From: Odiellus spinosus
Taxonomy: Eukaryota; Arthropoda; Arachnida; Opiliones; Phalangiidae
Direction: 5' to 3'
NCBI GenBank assembly: GCA_963920705.1
Contig: OY987227.1
Coordinates: forward strand, 3,322,526 to 3,386,525
DNA length: 64,000 bases
Part shown: in pieces, positions 39,601-45,600 of the stretch
Layout of the letters: every line of letters begins with the position of its first letter
Numbering within the stretch: the first letter of the stretch is position 1
Program-made: the position numbers and the translations under genes
The notes under the pieces: generated by a model
The model's database searches: none
Seen by the model: only the letters and a program-made list of their open reading frames with translations
What the model was told of the DNA's origin: nothing

Positions 39601-42600
39601 AAGCCACACTTTTTCTCATTTAATAAATCTGCTATGAGAAATCCTTTATCTGCCATCACGTTATCACCTTCATCTAACAGTAAGATTAAATTTGAATCTT
39701 TAGTAATTACTTTATCTGAAACTCTTCCACCCCAACCTTCAGAAATAAACGATATGACACCTCCAGGGGTAATTCCGACTAAAAACTTCATAGTATTATG
39801 ATTTTTATAATTCGAAAAGGTTAAATTTTGGGCAATCAAAGATGTTGAACGTTCGAGAAATATTTCGGTACAATCAATAATAATTCTAGTGTTGGGGTAC
39901 TTCATAAAACATTGGGGCATATACTTTTCTATAAGAGCTTTAGACGGAAATGGAAACGCGGCTGCTAGCTCGATGTCCATGAGTTTTATCCACGTAGCAA
40001 ACATATCAGAAAAGGTGGAAGGTGATATATCGAAGCGATCAGCTATATCTTGAATAAACAAACCAACTTTAAGACGCACCATTACAGCGAAAAACTGATC
40101 AATCAATGAAAGTTTAAAATATCGTTTCTTCATAGGAATGATCCCTTCTTTTCTTCCACCTCTCCAGTAAATCATGTTCTCGGCTTTTTTCTCCAGAAAA
40201 CCAAATAGCCACAAGAAGATAGCGTAGGTGGGCAATCCAACGTAAAATCTTGTCATTTCATCGTTGTCTTTAATTTTATCAACTCCCCAAGTTTTTTCTT
40301 TTAATCGTTTCTTTAGATTTGAAATTTCATTTCTCAGATTACGATTTTCATGTTCATAATCAAAATAATCAGTTTGGTTGCCTTGGCTAAACTTGTTTAC
40401 GTTAATTTGATCACTAAAATTAACATTCTGGTGTTCATCAGTCTGGGTGCCTAGGCTCGTAGTATGTTCAGTCATCTCTCTTGTTACTTCTCTTCTAGGA
40501 TGTACTACAGTTGATTCTTCCACTACTTGATTGTAAGGCCCAACACCATTTGACATAAACGATAAATCTGAAGAGGAAACTGTAAATGAAGTCTCTTCAA
40601 CGCTTATACCAGAACTTGCATAATCATGGAATTTTAGAGAGAGATTAAGCAGGCGCTTCTCAGTAAGACTCGAAACAAATGTTTGGTACGCCTCCTCCTA
40701 AAATATAATAATTATTTGTTCATTAACTTCGTATCTGTATAAGTGTCGTAACTCAACTGTCATTTGATTCTTTGAAGAGGAACCAAGGCTTAATGCTCCA
40801 ATTCTTTAATCCTAACTTATAACGATAATTACCTTTTTCTGGCTTCTAATTCCCACTCTTTCACGCCTCAAATGAGTCAATTTCAGTTTCGTTGGTGAAA
40901 TAGTTTTGTTTTTTGCAATATTAAGTGTGGGAATCCAATCAGGGTCAGCAGGTTCCCAACCAGGATACCCAGACACAAAATGAAGACTACAAACGCGCGA
41001 ATGTCTCGTTGGGGTAAAATCTTTGCGATTGATAATTCTTCCCCACAACTTGCATCGTGCTTTGGGAATTCGATGGAATTTAATATTTGGAGATCCGTAC
41101 TTGCTTTTACAACCGACGAAAGAACAGCAAACCATCGTTAAATATTAGAAAATTCAAATTCTAAAAACTTAAGTCACATCATAATGTAAACCCTATGGCC
41201 AAAAAAACTGTTGCCCGGCTTTTTGATCCCCGAACGAAAATGCGCATGCGCAAATTTTCCCCTATTTTTTGCCCTAAAATTGCATCGAAATGGCTTATTG
41301 CATAGGGGGCATATAAGGCCAGCCCACAAATATCTCGGCCAATGACTAGTAGTTTGAGCACGTAACTTGTTTTCCGGTGTAGAATCCGACACCGCCGATT
41401 ACGCACAGTTTAACTTTTCAATATAATCCGTAAGACTAAAGCTAGGTTCCCACTTGACGTATATTAAATTTCAATGGCTGACGCCATTTTATGAACGTGG
41501 CTAAAAACATATTTTGAGCCCTTACGTCAGAGGGAGAGTCATCCTGAAACGAATTTTCATTGGCCCTTAAAATAAATTTTCATTGGTCCTTAAAATAAAT
41601 TTTCATTGGTCCTTAAAATAAATTTTCATTGGTCCTTAAAATAAATTTTCATTGGTCCTTAAAATAAATTTTCATTGGTCCTTAAAATAAATATTTCATT
41701 GGTCCTTAAAATAAATTTTCATTGGTCCTTAAAATAAATTTTCATTGGTCCTTAAAATAAATTTTCATTGGTCCTTAAAATAAATTTTCATTGGTCCTTA
41801 AAATAAATTTTCATTGGTCCTTAAAATAAATTTTCATTGGTCCTTAAAATAAATTTTCATTGGTCCTTAAAATAAATTTTCATTGGTCCTTAAAATAAAT
41901 TTTCATTGGTCCTTAAAATAAATTTTCATTGGTCCTTAAAATAAATTTTCATTGGTCCTTAAAATAAATTTTCATTGGTCCTTAAAATAAATTTTCATTG
42001 ATCCTTAAAATAAATTTACGTCGGCCTCTGCGTAAAAATTAGAAAACGTTTTACGTCCGACCGATAGTGATTTACGTCGAGTTGTGCGTAAAAAAATCTT
42101 ACGCAGAGGGCTTTACGCCGAGTGGGGACGCGGACTCTGCCAACAGGGGTAAACGGCTGTCGACTGGGCACGAATTGCAGGTACGGTAAGAGACCTTAGG
42201 TCCGTGGGAAACCGCGGTAAAAGTTAAAATTCTGCCCAAGCTTGTTCAAGCGAGAGCTGAGAGACGCGACATACGCCGAGAAACTCCGCAGATCATGGCT
42301 TACGCCGTCGCCTGGGAGAAAACTCGACGTGCCTCCGCCAAAACTGAAAAAATACGGCCGCCGCCGGAATTTTTTTTTTTTTTTTTTTTTTTTTCTTTTT
42401 CGCCGCGTCGGAGTCTATCTTCAGCTAGAGCCTCGTTTCATCTAAGGGGGAGGGGGGCGTGAAATTATAGTTACGGCAAGATTGGCTTATAGAATTAAGA
42501 CACGCCTTGATATAGTTCTCATTGTACTCTCTAGCTGGCAACCCTAGAAATCGGTGCCAAATTTTGCGAGATCCCCCGATAGGTGGCAAGTTGTAGCCTA

Positions 42601-45600
42601 AAAATCTAGATTACCCCTCGAAGAAGGGTTTGAAGCGGAACGAAGATGTAAACTTCCTATGTGTTATCCGCTTCTGCTCTATATATTAAGTTTTTTATCA
42701 AGGGTGAATTCTACTCTTTCCATAGGCCGAATTTATACGTATTTTTTTTGTATAATTTTTAATCTAAAAGTAAAACTTCCTAATTTCTTAGACTGTGGCT
42801 ATCTTATTTCTTTAACCGTTAATTTTTAATTTCTCACCCTTCACGGGTTGGAATTTCTGTACCTTTACGGTTTTGGTCGACCATCGTTTGGTATAAATGC
42901 ACTTTTTTCGAAGAATGCTACGCGCTCTCATATATTTTTAAAACAATAGCCTAGTCCGTGTGTATTTCTTACCTTTCGCTCTCTTATTTCTAATATCTGA
43001 ACAGTATTCGCTGTTTTTTCAACTTCTGCCTCTCTCTATTACCTCTATTTAATTAGACATATTTTTAACGATTGTTCAACCTTCTTTTGTAACACTTACG
43101 AAGACACAAACCCATCTATCTCTTATCATTGCGTTGGTTAGGATATATTACAGATTGAGAGAATCCAATCTAGTCGCCAATGCCTTCTTAGCTGCGCTTT
43201 CGTATCATTGGCTTTCTTATTACTTATTATAGATATAGCGGGAATCCAATCTAGTCTCCCAATGTAAGCTTAATTGTTTGAGCGGAGACGAATATTCAAC
43301 ATGAAAATATATTTTCCGCGGTCTTTAGTTCTCACTGCTTGTTTCTTTCCCGGCCTTTTTCTCCATTAACTCTTTTCCACTGGACAAAACTATTCATCAT
43401 GAAAATATATTGGCCACGGTCTTTTTTCTCACGGTTTGTTTCCCTCCCCTCCTTTTCTATATTAACTCCTTTCCATGGGACAAACAGTGGTCGGACGAAG
43501 AAGACAATTTAAGCTATCATCGATAAAAAAACCTCCTCATATAGGCAAAATAATGTTAATATTTTGATGAAATCGTGATGGGGTATAAATAAACAACGCT
43601 TAAAGGCGTTGTTTTAAGTAAGAGCTATGGCTGGAGGCCCTAACCTGGTACACATTTCTTTAAAAATTCATCTCTAGTTTGACTGGCTAAAATTAAGGTT
43701 ACTAGGGTTCGTATTGAATATTCGGACAAAACACTATTCGGTAATATGCGTACAATATACGATGCTAATTAGCCCATCTCACAAATTACTTTTCAATTTG
43801 AACCGTATTACAAGCTAAGTTAACTTTAATTAGAGCCCGGGAAAGGGTTTAAGGTTTTACGATCTTCAGAAAAATCCCACGTTTACGCGAAAGCCTTTTA
43901 CTTATTTCTGAAACCAAAATTGGCCCAGAATTCATTGAGAACGGAAATTTCAAATTAAATACACGGAAGCCCTAACTTGGCGCATCGCAAAATAAACAGC
44001 AATTCACGAATTTTAGAGCCCATTAACGAAACTTAAACTGCTAGACCAGACCCTAAAGTCAACTAAAATAAATTTTGTTTGTTACAAATTTTAAAATTTA
44101 CCGATAAAAACATTGAAAGCTAGATGGCCCCAGCGCAAGTAAATCATCGATCGGCACATAGCCTCCTCGATCACGCGCTTCGGCTGCGCTCGCGCTATAG
44201 AAGCCCCGGCAAAGAAAAAAATTAACATGTGTTTGAGAGAATAAATGGGAAATTAAAACTCCCCCAAAAGACGGCGCGAAAAAGCACTAAAATGTAGGGG
44301 GGAAAAGTCGAGGGGAGAAACAAATTCTTGTCTAAAGTTTTAAATTTACGCTCCAGCTTCCTGATTTTTTAACCACATCTAATTAAGTATGTAAGGATAA
44401 TTTGCAAATTAATTCCAAGCCTTTGAGAATTACAGATTTGGCGTTAATAATTGTTGAAACTAGCGAACCTATTATTTTTCTTTACTGACGGAGCTTTTTG
44501 CGGTTTTCACCTATTGCGCGGGTTTCTTTTTAAATCTAAAGCCTTGATCTATTAACACAGGCACTGCAGTCACCGTAGTCACGCTGTAGATGCTATTTAA
44601 AAACTTATATTCTAATTTCACCCTCCCAGTCCCTCTGATTTGATTTTTATTCTATGACAATATACTATTTTACTCAAAAACAAGTGTTAAAATTAATAAG
44701 GTTGCAATTGTGAGAATTGATAAGAGAGAGAAATTACTAAATTTTGAAGCCGGGTAATTCGGGACAACTCTGTTTTCAAACCACTCTTCCCTGTTTCGGC
44801 GCGAAAATCTAAATACGGCGGTCCTCTCTTGTCTTTTCGTAGGATACAGTTGTCTAAAAATTTTAAGAGCTCTATGATGGGTATTTATTTCCTAGTAGCA
44901 CATCACATTCTTGTACAACTTGTAAGAAACCCCTTAATATTTTCGTAAACAATAGCATTGTGGAATGAGAGTCCCCAAATAATTTGAGATTCTCTTTAAT
45001 TATCTGAACCTATGATAATAGTAGTAGTATCAATATGTTGTAAAAAATATATAAAACTATACCAATATAAGATTGCCCCGAACAACATTTTTTCCAAACC
45101 TAGTTATTTAATCTAATCTAGGGTTGTAAGCCGAAATATTTCCATAACCAGATTTCGTAATTTTAGGGTGATAAATTTAAATTATACAATTTAAATACAA
45201 ATTTTAATTATCAATGTAAGGTGGTAGCGTGTAAGTTGTGAAATTTTGGGAGAGAAGTTTTTTGCCGTTTTCAAAACGCCGTACATAGGTATGTAACTAT
45301 AATGAGAGTAGATTAACACTAATCTATTATCATTATAGTTGAATACCTATGTATGGCATTTCGAAAATGGTAGGAAAACGTCTCTCCCAAAATTTCAAAA
45401 CTTACCCGAGTTAATGGTGGAAGCACCAAATTGTACGCGGTAAAGCTTTGCACACGCTACAATCTTACGTTGATATTTAATTTTTTACTTAAAAACTAAT
45501 CACCCTAAAATTATGAAACTTGGTTTGGGAGATAAAATAAACTAATTTGCAAAACATGTATTTTAATTGTGGCTTTTAAAAATCATTAAAGCCCTGAAGA

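Larger units (their letters stand above)
36852..41299. mobile_element. ISL2EU-type DNA transposon with intact-looking genes
   Basis: The terminal inverted repeats are imperfect but clear: AATAAGCCATTTCGA at 36852-36866 versus its reverse complement at 41285-41299, followed inward on both sides by GCGCATGCGC and CGGGGATCAA. It carries a YqaJ-type nuclease gene (+, ends 39282) and a THAP-DDE transposase gene (-, ends 39378) converging tail to tail. ISL2EU (IS4EU) elements are known to encode a transposase plus a YqaJ-domain protein, so this name is my best match. TAGGGGG stands directly left (36845-36851) and three bases right (41303-41309) of the ends. It may be a duplication, or chance. Confidence 0.88.
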
